A stretch of 64,000 nucleotides of DNA from Aquimarina sp. MMG016 (GCF_018100805.1 NZ_JAGJEA010000003.1:558001-622000); one strand, 5' to 3'; positions 44,576 to 53,560 are shown, counted from the stretch's first letter. A program made the numbers and translations. Notes: generated by a model not told the origin, from the sequence alone.

Positions 44576-45682
44576 TTATTGTGATAGAAATACTATAACC
44601 CCAATCACAATCACAATAAATAACACAAAGAAAAAGATCTTCCAAAAAGAGTAAGGCCTTTTTCCGGAAATACTTCCGGTTTGACCATTCACAAAGAAGT
44701 TATATTTTTTTCCACTGTATTGATAGGCACTGATGTAAACCGGTAGGAGGATATGCTTAAATGTTTCTTCGGATAAACTCATATTTATAGAATGTACCCT
44801 TTGAGTATCACCACCGATATCATGTCGCGCCCATGAACGTGCAATGCGCTCGGCTTCTTTGTTAGAAGATAGATGACCATCTTTAAGCGGAATCGTATAT
44901 TTTTCTGTAACAAATCCAGCTAAAAAGCTAGTATTAAAAGGCTCTAAACCATCTAGATTCCAATTTGTGATTTTAGATGGAATAGGGGTTTTCTGCTGAT
45001 GAGATGCTTTGACTAAAGTATCATCTACAAAACCACTAACATCTCCGCGTGCAGAGGTCCATCTGGTTCTACGTTCTTGTCGTGTTCTCTGAACAGTCTT
45101 TCCGTTTACTGTAGTAGTATAGGGGACATTTACATAGTAATAATCTCCACGTTCTCCAGAGTAAGTAGCATAAAGTTGTGCATCAAAAGTCCAATAAGGG
45201 AGATATAACCCTTTTGTATGTTCAGGATCTAATGCTGCTTTTTTTAAATTATTAGGGGCGAACCATAAGCCTTTTACCCATTTAGAAAATATTTGATGAG
45301 ATTTTTTCTGATCAAATTGAAAAGGGAGTACTGCTCCAGGTAGGATCCAGTCCTCTTTATAAGCATCTTCTATAATCAGAGGCATTGTACAGTAGACACA
45401 ATGTAATGACTTATAATTTTCCTCAATATGTTGATTAGCACCACAGTTTTTACAATGAAGTATCATAATCTCTTCAGAATGAGAAAGAGACCCCATTTCA
45501 TCCAGATAAGGTTTTAGTTCTAACTCCTTAAAACCATCCTGATCCTGAATAATTGTTTCTTGATGGCCGCAATACTCACAGGTAATCTCGGTAGTACCTG
45601 GTTTATATTTTAGCTCAGCACCACAATTGACACAGGATTTCTTTTGTTCTGAAGCTGCTTTTTTTTCTTCTTCTCTCTCCAT
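44576..45682 (-). CDS. Zinc-ribbon membrane protein
   Basis: 368 residues. The N-terminus holds two zinc ribbons: CVNCG with CEYCG (about 17-39) and CKNCG with CVYC (about 76-98). A central region rich in tryptophan and tyrosine (GLYLPYWTFDAQLYATYSGE; NWNLDGLEPFNTSFLAGFV) and one C-terminal membrane helix (about 345-365) follow. Relatives have been mislabelled PriA-like helicases; no helicase motif is present. The gene sits next to an SPFH gene on the same strand, separated by a hairpin repeat, which suggests a membrane-associated pair. Confidence 0.82.
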   Translation of the reverse strand: MEREEEKKAASEQKKSCVNCGAELKYKPGTTEITCEYCGHQETIIQDQDGFKELELKPYLDEMGSLSHSEEIMILHCKNCGANQHIEENYKSLHCVYCTMPLIIEDAYKEDWILPGAVLPFQFDQKKSHQIFSKWVKGLWFAPNNLKKAALDPEHTKGLYLPYWTFDAQLYATYSGERGDYYYVNVPYTTTVNGKTVQRTRQERRTRWTSARGDVSGFVDDTLVKASHQQKTPIPSKITNWNLDGLEPFNTSFLAGFVTEKYTIPLKDGHLSSNKEAERIARSWARHDIGGDTQRVHSINMSLSEETFKHILLPVYISAYQYSGKKYNFFVNGQTGSISGKRPYSFWKIFFFVLFIVIVIGVIVFLSQ

Positions 45683-45691
45683 AAAATTGTC

Positions 45692-45711
45692 ATCCCAGCG
45701 TAGGCTGGGAT
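45692..45711. repeat. Hairpin repeat between zinc-ribbon and SPFH genes
   Basis: Perfect stem ATCCCAGC/GCTGGGAT with loop GTAG, preceded by GTC. It has the form of the dispersed hairpin repeats common between flavobacterial genes and shares its design, though not its sequence, with 58677-58696. Confidence 0.7.
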
Positions 45712-45741
45712 CTAATTAGGTAATTCCAGATTTGTTTATAA

Positions 45742-46878
45742 TTAGCTTCCAGGTAATGGCGGTGGAGTACTGCCTCCTAAAAATGATTTTAACTCCTCAA
45801 TATCTTTAAGAGCTGTCCAGTTAACCATTCCTTGTTTCCAAATAAGAGAATCTTTGTTTACAGTTCTGCTGGCAAACAAAGCTTTAAGTTGATCAAAAGA
45901 AACAGGACCGGCTTGCTGACCATTAGCAGCATAAAAATATTGTACTTGTGCAGGCATTGGTGGAGGAGCAACAGGAGAAGCTTGTTGAGGTTGAACTTGT
46001 TGTTGACCAGTCATTGGATTCATCATACCACCCATTTGTTGTGCAAGTACGAATCCCATTCCCATTCCCATTCCAGCGCCTGCGGTACCACCTTCATTGG
46101 TAGCGGCTGCTTCGATAGCCTTTGCGGTTTTGAATTTGGTTAATTTATCAAGATCAAGTTTATCAATTCTACTGTATTCAAAGATTTCTTTCTTTAGTTC
46201 TTCTGGCATGGAAACATTCTCAATAAAGAATTTTTCTAAAGAAATACCAACAGAATTAAATTCAGGCTGCATTACTTCCTGACAAGTTTCGGATAATTCA
46301 GTAGTATTAGCAGCATATAATTCTATAGGAAGATTTGCTTCACCAATAGTATCTGTAAACCTAGTAGATATTAAACTCTTAAGATGTTCATTGATTTCAA
46401 AATTGGTAAAATTAGCATCCGTTCCAACAATATCAATAATAAACTTACCTGCATCACTAATTTTAAAGGCATATGTACCAAAAGCTCTAATTTCTACTAA
46501 TCCAAAACGATCATCATTTAGAGTAATAGGGTTTTTGGTTCCCCATTTTTCATCAGTAAAAAGATGAGTGTTCACAAAATAAACTTCAGCTTTAAAGGGG
46601 CTGTTAAAACCATATTTCCAGCCTTTAAGCGTAGTTAAAATGGGTAAGTTTTGAGTATTAAGGGTATATGTTCCAGGTTTAAAGACATCAGCTAGCTGAC
46701 CTTCATTAATAAATACTGCCGTTTGTCCTTCTCGAACAATTAGTTGAGCACCATTTTTTATTTCATTTTGGTAGCGTTCAAACCTATGTACAATGGTATC
46801 ATCAGTGTAATCGAACCATTCTATGATATCTATAAATTCGTTACTAAGTTTATTTTTTATTTCGTCAAAAATTCCCAT
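45742..46878 (-). CDS. SPFH domain protein with C-terminal GYF_2 domain
   Basis: 378 residues. Residues about 30-240 are an SPFH/stomatin-like core (REGQTAVFINEGQLADVFKP; VEIRAFGTYAFKISDAGKFI) of the YdjI/virion-core-like type. Then come an alanine and glycine-rich stretch (GAGMGMGMGFVLAQ), a glutamine/proline-rich linker, and a GYF_2 (DUF4339) domain at about 310-365 (YFYAANGQQAGPVSFDQLKA; WKQGMVNWTALKDI), ending in PPPLPG. No signal peptide; the protein likely assembles as a ring at the inner membrane. It is coded 59 bases upstream of the zinc-ribbon membrane protein. Confidence 0.9.
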   Translation of the reverse strand: MGIFDEIKNKLSNEFIDIIEWFDYTDDTIVHRFERYQNEIKNGAQLIVREGQTAVFINEGQLADVFKPGTYTLNTQNLPILTTLKGWKYGFNSPFKAEVYFVNTHLFTDEKWGTKNPITLNDDRFGLVEIRAFGTYAFKISDAGKFIIDIVGTDANFTNFEINEHLKSLISTRFTDTIGEANLPIELYAANTTELSETCQEVMQPEFNSVGISLEKFFIENVSMPEELKKEIFEYSRIDKLDLDKLTKFKTAKAIEAAATNEGGTAGAGMGMGMGFVLAQQMGGMMNPMTGQQQVQPQQASPVAPPPMPAQVQYFYAANGQQAGPVSFDQLKALFASRTVNKDSLIWKQGMVNWTALKDIEELKSFLGGSTPPPLPGS

Positions 46879-46983
46879 TGGTGAGTTGATTTAAAATTGA
46901 ATTCTAAAGCTACAAAATTGTAAGATAGGTTAAAAATAATTGCAAAGATTTATAAATCCCTACAAGAATGTATTTGAACATAA

Positions 46984-47706
46984 TTACACTTCATCATCGA
47001 ATAACAATACATCATCATTTTTAGAAGTCTCAACAGCATATCGTACCATACAATACAGGGCTATTAAATAAAACAAGATGTCGGCATAAAAAGAAAAGAA
47101 AAGCTTTAAAAAATAGGCAATAAACCAAGAAATATCTGAAAGGATTAATCCAAAAATAAAGTAAACGAAATACATAGATCTTCTTGTGTGATACCTAAAG
47201 TTATAGTGTATAGAAATCATAATCGTACCAATAATTACAATACCATAGATAAGAAATAGAATCAAGTCCAAAATATCATTCATTTCGTCAGAAGTATTCC
47301 AAACGATCTGAAATGCAAAAACTAAATTTAAAGCGACTACGATTCCTCCAAAAAACAACAGTATGGGTTTTGTGTTTCTAAGTAATTTAAGCTTAGAGAA
47401 TATGCTTTTTGCTAATAAAAAATATGCACTAATTTTAACAACCGAAATTAATTTACCCAAAATGTGATGCTCATAATACAAGTTAAAAATATCGGCCAAT
47501 AGGAGTAAGAAAAAAACATACGTTATTGTTTTATCTTTATAACCCTTAAACAATAATAAAAGAACAAAGTAACAACCAATAGAAAACAGCCTTGATAATC
47601 TTCTTTCATGGACTGTATAACCACTAATCACTACTATGTTGAGAAGCGCCAATACTATGGCTAGTATTGTTATGATTTTTGTAAATGAATGATCAAATAC
47701 TTTCAT
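46984..47706 (-). CDS. Multi-pass membrane protein of unknown function
   Basis: 240 residues with seven or eight hydrophobic helices and short loops. The layout and the loop LADIFNLYYEHHILGKLI recall the YhhN family (lysoplasmalogenase-like), but I cannot confirm it. The C-terminus is acidic and cytoplasmic (VLLFDDEV). It stands alone on the minus strand upstream of the collagen-like lipoprotein. Confidence 0.75.
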   Translation of the reverse strand: MKVFDHSFTKIITILAIVLALLNIVVISGYTVHERRLSRLFSIGCYFVLLLLFKGYKDKTITYVFFLLLLADIFNLYYEHHILGKLISVVKISAYFLLAKSIFSKLKLLRNTKPILLFFGGIVVALNLVFAFQIVWNTSDEMNDILDLILFLIYGIVIIGTIMISIHYNFRYHTRRSMYFVYFIFGLILSDISWFIAYFLKLFFSFYADILFYLIALYCMVRYAVETSKNDDVLLFDDEV

Positions 47707-47872
47707 AGCAGTTATGGTGTAATTGACTGCAAAGTAATCATTTTTATAAAGTTTTATAAGATGGTAGTATATGTATTAGTCAACACTACATACTACAAAT
47801 ATCAATTCTTTCTGCTAAGACAAAATAGATCAAATACATAAAAAATAGTTTTAGATGAAGCCTAACAATACG

Positions 47873-47905
47873 AAACCCCAGGAAACTTATGAAGTCCTGG
47901 GGTTT
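47873..47905. terminator. Hairpin after the collagen-like lipoprotein gene
   Basis: Perfect 11-pair stem AAACCCCAGGA/TCCTGGGGTTT with an 11-base loop, 22 bases beyond the stop of the minus-strand gene at 47927. The T run on the minus side is only three bases, so termination is likely but not certain. Confidence 0.65.
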
Positions 47906-47926
47906 TGTAATTGAATACTATTGGAT

Positions 47927-48460
47927 TTAGTCTTTTAGCTTATAAAACTCTTTTACCGCATTATAATCATTAAGATCTATAGAAGATCTGTTTAGTAATT
48001 CTGAAGATGGGATAATTACATATCTAAATTGATTATTACTCGATGGGCTAATATTAGATCCATCCAAAGTAAAAGCGGTAAAACGAATATTTTCAGGTTC
48101 GGTAATAAAGAAATTCCAGAAAAATCTATCTAAGGTAGTGGCAGGAAGTGGTCTTGTATAATTAGAATCGCCAGCTAATTTTGTGTAAGCGATTACTACA
48201 CCATTATCAATGATTTCCTGGGTAACTTCTGGAGCAGATCTATCAAAATAAGCTGAAGGAGATCCACTGTTTACCCAGCTACTTGATTGAAACCAAGGAG
48301 AAGCAATTACATTGGCATTACCATCTTGGCCAGCTGGCCCTTGTGGACCTTCTACTCCATCTATTCCATTGGCACCATCTTCTCCATCACAGGATGTTGA
48401 GGTTATTACCAAGGTGAAAATCATCATTAGATACGTTAAGAATTTTACTGTTGTTTTCAT
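47927..48460 (-). CDS. Lipoprotein with collagen-like Gly-X-Y repeats
   Basis: 177 residues from the ATG at 48460; lipobox TSTSC gives cysteine 24. Directly after it are eight Gly-X-Y triplets (GEDGANGIDGVEGPQGPAGQ and two more), which should form a short collagen-like rod raising the rest of the protein off the membrane. The C-terminal domain (about 52-177) is predicted beta and has no recognised family. The same design recurs in Bacteroidetes surface lipoproteins. Confidence 0.8.
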   Translation of the reverse strand: MKTTVKFLTYLMMIFTLVITSTSCDGEDGANGIDGVEGPQGPAGQDGNANVIASPWFQSSSWVNSGSPSAYFDRSAPEVTQEIIDNGVVIAYTKLAGDSNYTRPLPATTLDRFFWNFFITEPENIRFTAFTLDGSNISPSSNNQFRYVIIPSSELLNRSSIDLNDYNAVKEFYKLKD

Positions 48461-48533
48461 TATTCTTATCATTTTTTAAAAGTTAAAGTGTGTTACTTAG
48501 TATGTATTAAAATGATGAGGTTAACATTAGGTA

Positions 48534-48563
48534 CAAAAAAAATCCACTCAGTACTGGTGGATT
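48534..48563 (-). terminator. Rho-independent terminator of the metallophosphoesterase unit
   Basis: On the minus strand: stem AATCCAC/GTGGATT with a 9-base loop, then a run of T. It lies 36 bases after the phosphoesterase stop at 48599. Confidence 0.85.
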
Positions 48564-48598
48564 ATAGAATATAAGTTTTTATTGAAATTGAATAATTT

Positions 48599-49327
48599 TT
48601 AATTTCTTCCATTCTCATTAGGGTATAAGGTGTGAACAGGATCACTTTGCCAAAACTCTTTTGTATCAACATCTAACATGGTTAGAGATCCTTTAAAAGC
48701 TGCGCCTGTATCTATATTCCATACGCAAGCTGCATTAATAGGTTTAGTTTGGTTAATTCTGGTTACAGGAGTATGGCCAATATATATTTCTTTAAAAAGT
48801 AATAAGCGTTTTGGATATTCCAATGCGGTTTTTTCTAGTTTAGGGTTTAGAGCTAATGCGGTTTCCCATAACGTTCTATCCCAGTAAAAGGTCTCATCAA
48901 AATATTCTCGATGCGGCCCATGAAGATTGGAAAAACCTGCATGTAAAAATAGTCTGTTTTGATCGTCTATATAATAATTAGTGAGGTTTTCATAAAAAAC
49001 CAGATGAGCTTCAATTTCTTCTTTAGATAATTGTCCATAAGAATCTATAGAAGCTTGTCCGCCATGTTTTATCCATTCCGGATTATATACATCTTGTTTC
49101 AGCCAATCATAACATAGTGCATCATGATTACCTCTTATGAATAAACAATTATGAGTAGTTTTTAGTTTAATCAAAAAAGAAACCAGTTTAGCACTATCAC
49201 TCCAACCATCTACATAATCACCAAGAAAAATTAGTCGATCATCAGGTGTGATTTTTGCTATGTCTATAAGTTGTTTAAGTGCTTTTAACGCTCCGTGAAT
49301 ATCTCCAATAACAAGGGTTCTACTCAT
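48599..49327 (-). CDS. Metallophosphoesterase (PPP-type serine/threonine phosphatase fold)
   Basis: 242 residues. The metal-site motifs run in order: VIGDIHGALKAL (about 6-17), FLGDYVDGWSDSA (about 34-46), FIRGNHDALC (about 62-71) and YIGHTPVTRI (about 184). The order is that of PPP-family phosphatases and the related Ap4A hydrolases. It removes phosphate from protein or a small molecule; the substrate is not evident. It starts 2 bases after the AlbA_2 gene, so the two proteins are made together. Confidence 0.92.
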   Translation of the reverse strand: MSRTLVIGDIHGALKALKQLIDIAKITPDDRLIFLGDYVDGWSDSAKLVSFLIKLKTTHNCLFIRGNHDALCYDWLKQDVYNPEWIKHGGQASIDSYGQLSKEEIEAHLVFYENLTNYYIDDQNRLFLHAGFSNLHGPHREYFDETFYWDRTLWETALALNPKLEKTALEYPKRLLLFKEIYIGHTPVTRINQTKPINAACVWNIDTGAAFKGSLTMLDVDTKEFWQSDPVHTLYPNENGRN

Positions 49328-49329
49328 AA

Positions 49330-50466
49330 TTAATTGTATCTGACTTTTCTTAAAATTCGCATACTTTCTTTGTAAAGAGAATATACATTATCATTATAAT
49401 TTTTTAGATATGGTTTAACTTCTTCAAGTTTTTCTTTGGCTTCAGAAAAATCATTAAAATAACAGATTAGATATGTTGCAGGAAGGTTGATAATATCTTT
49501 TTCTTCGTTTTTTGATAATGGAATTTTATTTCTGAGTTTTTCCACTATAGCATTGTTACTGTTGTAGAGGTGATGTAAGGTTTTGCGATTGAATTGAGGT
49601 GGATCAAACAAAAGTTTACTTTCTATATCATAACTGACATTATCCTTAAAAGTAATGACAACCTCTTCCAGAGGATAATAATTATAAGTGTCCTGAAGCC
49701 CTAATTGTACATACTCCACAATTTTGAAATGCTCTTCAGATAACTCAATGGTTACCTCATCTAGCTCAGAATAAAACAATTTTACCTGTTCATTGATTAA
49801 TTCTATATCAACTCTGGAATAGTATACCTCTCCGTTTTGTCGTTTTTCTTTTGCTGCCCAACAAACCACAAAATATTCTTTAAAAACTTTGTAAGCTGGA
49901 CTATAATCTTTTCTGGAATTCATAAAATCAAAAACCCCATCCAAAGTCAGTTCAATATTGTTTTGAGCATGGCTTTCTATGGATTCAACGATTTCAGAAT
50001 TAACATCTTTAATTTCAATATCAAAAACTTTAGGCATACTAATGCTTCCATCTCTAAAAAAGACGCTACCTCCATAATATTTCCAGATATTTTTGCGAAG
50101 CGAGCATAGTTGACCACCTTGAGGACGAATTGTTACCAGCCCAACTACCTTTTCTGAGGGCAAGTGCGGAAAAGGAATGTTTTCATAAGAAACAATAGGA
50201 GGGTTAGATAAATAGGCATTCACTAAATTCTGAATTTTACTATCATCAAAAAAATCGACACCTATGATTTGGTTATCTTCATCTTCCACACCAATTACAA
50301 TGTAGGAATTGTTTTTTGGGTTAGAATTAGCAAGTGCACAGATGTGTTTCAGTAGTTTGGCTTTGCCTTCCTTTTCGCCAATATTGAGCTTACGTTTCTT
50401 ATCATAAAAACTGTTTTCGTCATTATGTGCCAGTAGGTTTTTTATGAGGAGACGCTTGTTAATCAT
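49330..50466 (-). CDS. AlbA_2 (Schlafen-type) domain protein
   Basis: 378 residues from the ATG at 50466. Residues about 10-150 form an AlbA_2 domain: ENSFYDKKRKLNIG, then ALANSNPKNNSYIVIGVEDE, then NQIIGVDFF, with SVFFRDGSISMP closing it. The rest (about 160-378) is mixed alpha/beta, with a helical C-terminus (DFSEAKEKLEEVKPYLKNY), and no family recognised. AlbA_2 domains occur in putative transcription regulators, ATP-binding proteins and Schlafen-like nucleases. Coupled 2 bases upstream of the metallophosphoesterase gene. Confidence 0.82.
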   Translation of the reverse strand: MINKRLLIKNLLAHNDENSFYDKKRKLNIGEKEGKAKLLKHICALANSNPKNNSYIVIGVEDEDNQIIGVDFFDDSKIQNLVNAYLSNPPIVSYENIPFPHLPSEKVVGLVTIRPQGGQLCSLRKNIWKYYGGSVFFRDGSISMPKVFDIEIKDVNSEIVESIESHAQNNIELTLDGVFDFMNSRKDYSPAYKVFKEYFVVCWAAKEKRQNGEVYYSRVDIELINEQVKLFYSELDEVTIELSEEHFKIVEYVQLGLQDTYNYYPLEEVVITFKDNVSYDIESKLLFDPPQFNRKTLHHLYNSNNAIVEKLRNKIPLSKNEEKDIINLPATYLICYFNDFSEAKEKLEEVKPYLKNYNDNVYSLYKESMRILRKVRYN

Positions 50467-50551
50467 TCCTTTTGCTAATAGCAATTATTACTTTTCCCAA
50501 GCTAAACTTAGCTATTTTTATTGGGTTTGCAATGCAATGAGAATAAAGAAA

Positions 50552-51304
50552 TTATAAACTTTTGTTTAAAACTGTAGCACTTGCTTGTGCAGTAGGAAGC
50601 ACAATAAGATCAGAAATATTGACATGATATGGGCGTGTGACTACAAAAGCAATAATATCTGCTATGTCTTCTGGCTTTAATGGGTCGAATCCTTTATAAA
50701 CGTTATCAGCTCTTTCATCATCACCTTTAAAACGCACATTGCTAAATTCGGTTTCTACTAATCCGGGATGTATGGCACCTACACGAATTCCATATTGATT
50801 TAGATCGATTAGCATTCCTTTATTGATAGCGTCCACAGCGTGCTTACTTGCACAATATATATTTCCGTTAGGATATACTTCTTTCCCTGCAATAGAGCCA
50901 ATGTTAATAATGTGTCCGGATTTTTGCTCGATCATTTTTGGGATTACTACTTTAGAAACATATAATAATCCTTTGACATTAATATCGATCATCGCATCCC
51001 AGTCATCGACTCTTCCTGTCTGAATAGGATCTAATCCGTGAGCATTACCGGCATTATTAATTAGGATATCAATTTTATTAAATTCTGAAGGAAGACTCGC
51101 TATAGCTTCAAAAACCTTGTCTTTATCTCTTACATCAAAAGATAAGGTATGAACTTTGACAACTTTGCTTAATTCTTGCTGTAATTCAAGTAGTCTTTCC
51201 TTTCGTCTTCCGCAGAGGATTAGATTTATATTGTGTTTTGCTAATGCTATAGCAGTAGATTTACCTATTCCGCTTGTGGCACCTGTGATTAATGCTGTTT
51301 TCAT
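50552..51304 (-). CDS. Short-chain dehydrogenase/reductase
   Basis: 250 residues. Cofactor motif TGATSGIG at 7-14, an arginine-rich CGRRKERL that favours NADP, NNAG near 87-90, catalytic serine in INIGSIAG and the YxxxK motif in YCASKHAVDA (about 155-164). The pattern is that of the serine/allo-threonine dehydrogenase (YdfG-like) branch. The reaction is oxidation of a short hydroxy acid or a related alcohol. Separately transcribed, about 70 bases upstream of the AlbA_2 gene on the same strand. Confidence 0.92.
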   Translation of the reverse strand: MKTALITGATSGIGKSTAIALAKHNINLILCGRRKERLLELQQELSKVVKVHTLSFDVRDKDKVFEAIASLPSEFNKIDILINNAGNAHGLDPIQTGRVDDWDAMIDINVKGLLYVSKVVIPKMIEQKSGHIINIGSIAGKEVYPNGNIYCASKHAVDAINKGMLIDLNQYGIRVGAIHPGLVETEFSNVRFKGDDERADNVYKGFDPLKPEDIADIIAFVVTRPYHVNISDLIVLPTAQASATVLNKSL

Positions 51305-51562
51305 AAAAAAGATTTATTAAAAAAAATTGCAACACATAAAAATGTCTTGCGTCTTTTGGTATAATCATCGTGAAAACGATGAAAATTGCTATGTCTTGTT
51401 TTTTCCAAAAAGAAGCTTAAATATACTGTAAAATTTGAGCCTTGTGTCAATTATTATAATCAGATTTAACCAAGAATTAACAAGGTGGCGAAAATTATTT
51501 CAGCAATTTGCAATGTTGGATAACTAATATTAAATTCACGGCTTTAAAAAAATAAAAAATAG
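51305..51562. other. Divergent intergenic region SDR / Bat operon
   Basis: 258 bases between two divergent units. The clearest element is the hairpin CATCGT-GAAA-ACGATG at 51366-51381, a 6-pair stem closed by a GAAA tetraloop. No clean TAnnTTTG box is seen on either strand, although promoters for both units must lie here. Confidence 0.4.
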
Positions 51563-52564
51563 ATGGAAGAAAATAGTTCTATTGATATTGCTTCAATCAA
51601 TCAGAAGATAGAGAAAGAATCTGCTTTTGTAGATTTATTGACCTTGGAGATGAATAAGGTAATTGTAGGTCAGAAACATATGGTTGAACGATTGCTCATT
51701 GGATTATTAGGACAAGGGCATATTTTGTTAGAAGGTGTTCCCGGTTTAGCAAAAACCTTGGCAATTAATACACTGTCCAAGGCTGTTCACGGAAGTTTTA
51801 GCAGAATCCAGTTTACTCCGGATTTGTTACCAGCCGATGTAGTGGGTACGTTGATTTTTAATATGAAAGAAAATGATTTTTCTATTAAGAAAGGTCCTAT
51901 TTTCGCCAATTTCGTATTAGCAGATGAAATTAACCGTGCTCCGGCAAAGGTACAGAGTGCATTGCTGGAAGCGATGCAGGAAAAGCAAGTTACCATTGGA
52001 GATGAAACCTTTGTTTTAGACAAACCGTTTTTAGTAATGGCTACTCAAAACCCTGTAGAACAAGAAGGTACATATCCTTTACCAGAAGCACAGGTTGACC
52101 GTTTTATGCTGAAAACTGTTATCGATTATCCAAAACTAGATGAAGAACAATTAATTGTTCGCGCTAACCTGAAAGGATCTTTTGAAAAAGTAAATCCTGT
52201 TGTTTCTATAGAACAAATACTGAATGCTCAGAAAGCTGTTCGTGAAGTATATATGGATGAGAAGATCGAGAAATATATTTTAGATATCATTTTTGCTACC
52301 CGTTATCCTGAAAAATATGGTTTGGAAGAATTAAAACCATTGATCAATTTTGGAGCATCTCCTCGTGGTAGTATCAACTTGGCCACTGCAGCAAAATGTT
52401 ATGCATTTATAAAAAGAAGAGGATACGTAATTCCAGAAGATGTACGTGCAGTGATTCTAGACGTATTGCGTCATCGTATTGGCATCACTTATGAAGCTGA
52501 AGCTGAAAACGTAACTTCTGAAGACATCATTAATAAGATCGTTAACGAGATTGAAGTACCTTAG
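51563..52564 (+). CDS. MoxR-type AAA+ ATPase of the Bat operon
   Basis: 333 residues. Walker A EGVPGLAKT (about 57-65), Walker B FVLADEINRAP (about 116-126), and the sensor region MATQNPVEQEGTYPLPEAQ followed by DRFM are the MoxR signatures. MoxR ATPases act as chaperones with von Willebrand factor A proteins; the DUF58, BatA and BatB proteins encoded next are the likely clients. First gene of a nine-gene unit on the plus strand. Confidence 0.95.
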   Translation: MEENSSIDIASINQKIEKESAFVDLLTLEMNKVIVGQKHMVERLLIGLLGQGHILLEGVPGLAKTLAINTLSKAVHGSFSRIQFTPDLLPADVVGTLIFNMKENDFSIKKGPIFANFVLADEINRAPAKVQSALLEAMQEKQVTIGDETFVLDKPFLVMATQNPVEQEGTYPLPEAQVDRFMLKTVIDYPKLDEEQLIVRANLKGSFEKVNPVVSIEQILNAQKAVREVYMDEKIEKYILDIIFATRYPEKYGLEELKPLINFGASPRGSINLATAAKCYAFIKRRGYVIPEDVRAVILDVLRHRIGITYEAEAENVTSEDIINKIVNEIEVP

Positions 52565-52618
52565 GATTTTTGATTCTAGAAGTACGATTTTGGAATACTT
52601 TGCATAGCATTCTTTACT

Positions 52619-52646
52619 TCGTAAATCGTCAATCATCAATCGTAAA
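52619..52646. repeat. 7-bp tandem repeat at the DUF58 start
   Basis: Four heptamers (TCGTAAA, TCGTCAA, TCATCAA, TCGTAAA) that run into the ATG at 52646. The units relate, in reverse complement and shifted phase, to GAATTAC at 53526-53560 (GTAAATC against GTAATTC). Confidence 0.7.
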
Positions 52647-53521
52647 TGAATACCATGGATACTAAGGAGTTATTAAAAAAGGTTCGAAAAATTGAGATTA
52701 AGACGCGTCGCTTAAGTGACCATATCTTTGGAGGTGAGTATCACTCTACTTTCAAGGGGCGCGGTATGACTTTCAGCGAAGTGCGCCAATATCAATTTGG
52801 TGATGATGTCCGTAATATAGATTGGAATGTAACCGCACGATATAACGAGCCTTACATAAAGGTGTTTGAAGAAGAGCGAGAACTTACAATGATGTTGATG
52901 GTAGATGTTTCTGGATCTCAGTTGTTTGGTACTCAAGAGCAGTTTAAGAAAGGAATCATTACGGAGATTGCAGCAACTTTAGCTTTCTCAGCTACTCAGA
53001 ATAATGATAAGATTGGTTTGATTTTATTTACTGATGAAATCGAATTGTTTATTCCTCCTAAAAAAGGTAGATCTCACGTACTTCGAATTATCAGAGAACT
53101 TTTGGAATTCGAACCGAAAAGTAAAAAAACTAATATTACCGAAGCTTTAAAATTTCTCTCTAATGTGATGAAAAAGAAGGCTATTGTATTTGTACTTTCA
53201 GATTTTATTGCTGATGATTACCAACAGACACTTAAAATTGTAGGAGGTAAGCACGATGTAACGGGGATACGAGTATACGATAGAAGAGAAGAGGAAATTC
53301 CTAATCTAGGAATGGTACAGATGGAAGATGAAGAAACCGGAGAGTTGTTATTGGTAAATACGGGTTCCAAAAAGACTCGTATCAATTATGGTAAATATTA
53401 TCAAGAGCGTGTGGATTACTTTAAAGATAGTTTTACCCGTAGTGGAGCAGGTTCATTAAGCAGTAGAGTAGATGAAAGCTACGTAAAAAAATTGTTAGGA
53501 TATTTTAAAAGAAGAGGATAA
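52646..53521 (+). CDS. DUF58 protein of the Bat operon
   Basis: 291 residues. MDTKELLKKVRKIEIKTRRL, GGEYHSTFKGRGMTF and GDDVRNIDWNVTARY are the DUF58 hallmarks, and a degenerate von Willebrand A core follows (MMLMVDVSGSQLFG, FVLSDFIADD). A second ATG at 52655 is an equally good start; the first ATG overlaps a tandem repeat. It works with the MoxR ATPase in the inner-membrane-linked Bat system of aerotolerance and envelope stress. Confidence 0.93.
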   Translation: MNTMDTKELLKKVRKIEIKTRRLSDHIFGGEYHSTFKGRGMTFSEVRQYQFGDDVRNIDWNVTARYNEPYIKVFEEERELTMMLMVDVSGSQLFGTQEQFKKGIITEIAATLAFSATQNNDKIGLILFTDEIELFIPPKKGRSHVLRIIRELLEFEPKSKKTNITEALKFLSNVMKKKAIVFVLSDFIADDYQQTLKIVGGKHDVTGIRVYDRREEEIPNLGMVQMEDEETGELLLVNTGSKKTRINYGKYYQERVDYFKDSFTRSGAGSLSSRVDESYVKKLLGYFKRRG

Positions 53522-53525
53522 GGGA

Positions 53526-53560
53526 GAATTACGAATGAAGAATTACGAATTACGAAGTAA
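53526..53560. repeat. 7-bp tandem repeat at the start of the next Bat gene
   Basis: Five heptamers: GAATTAC, GAATGAA, GAATTAC, GAATTAC, GAAGTAA. The ATG at 53535 lies inside unit 2. Same period and similar sequence as the repeats at 11582-11611, 11951-11981 and 52619-52646. Confidence 0.8.

Noticed and set aside
44576-45682. PriA-type helicase, as such proteins are sometimes named
   Set aside because: No Walker or helicase motif is present; only zinc ribbons and a tail membrane helix.
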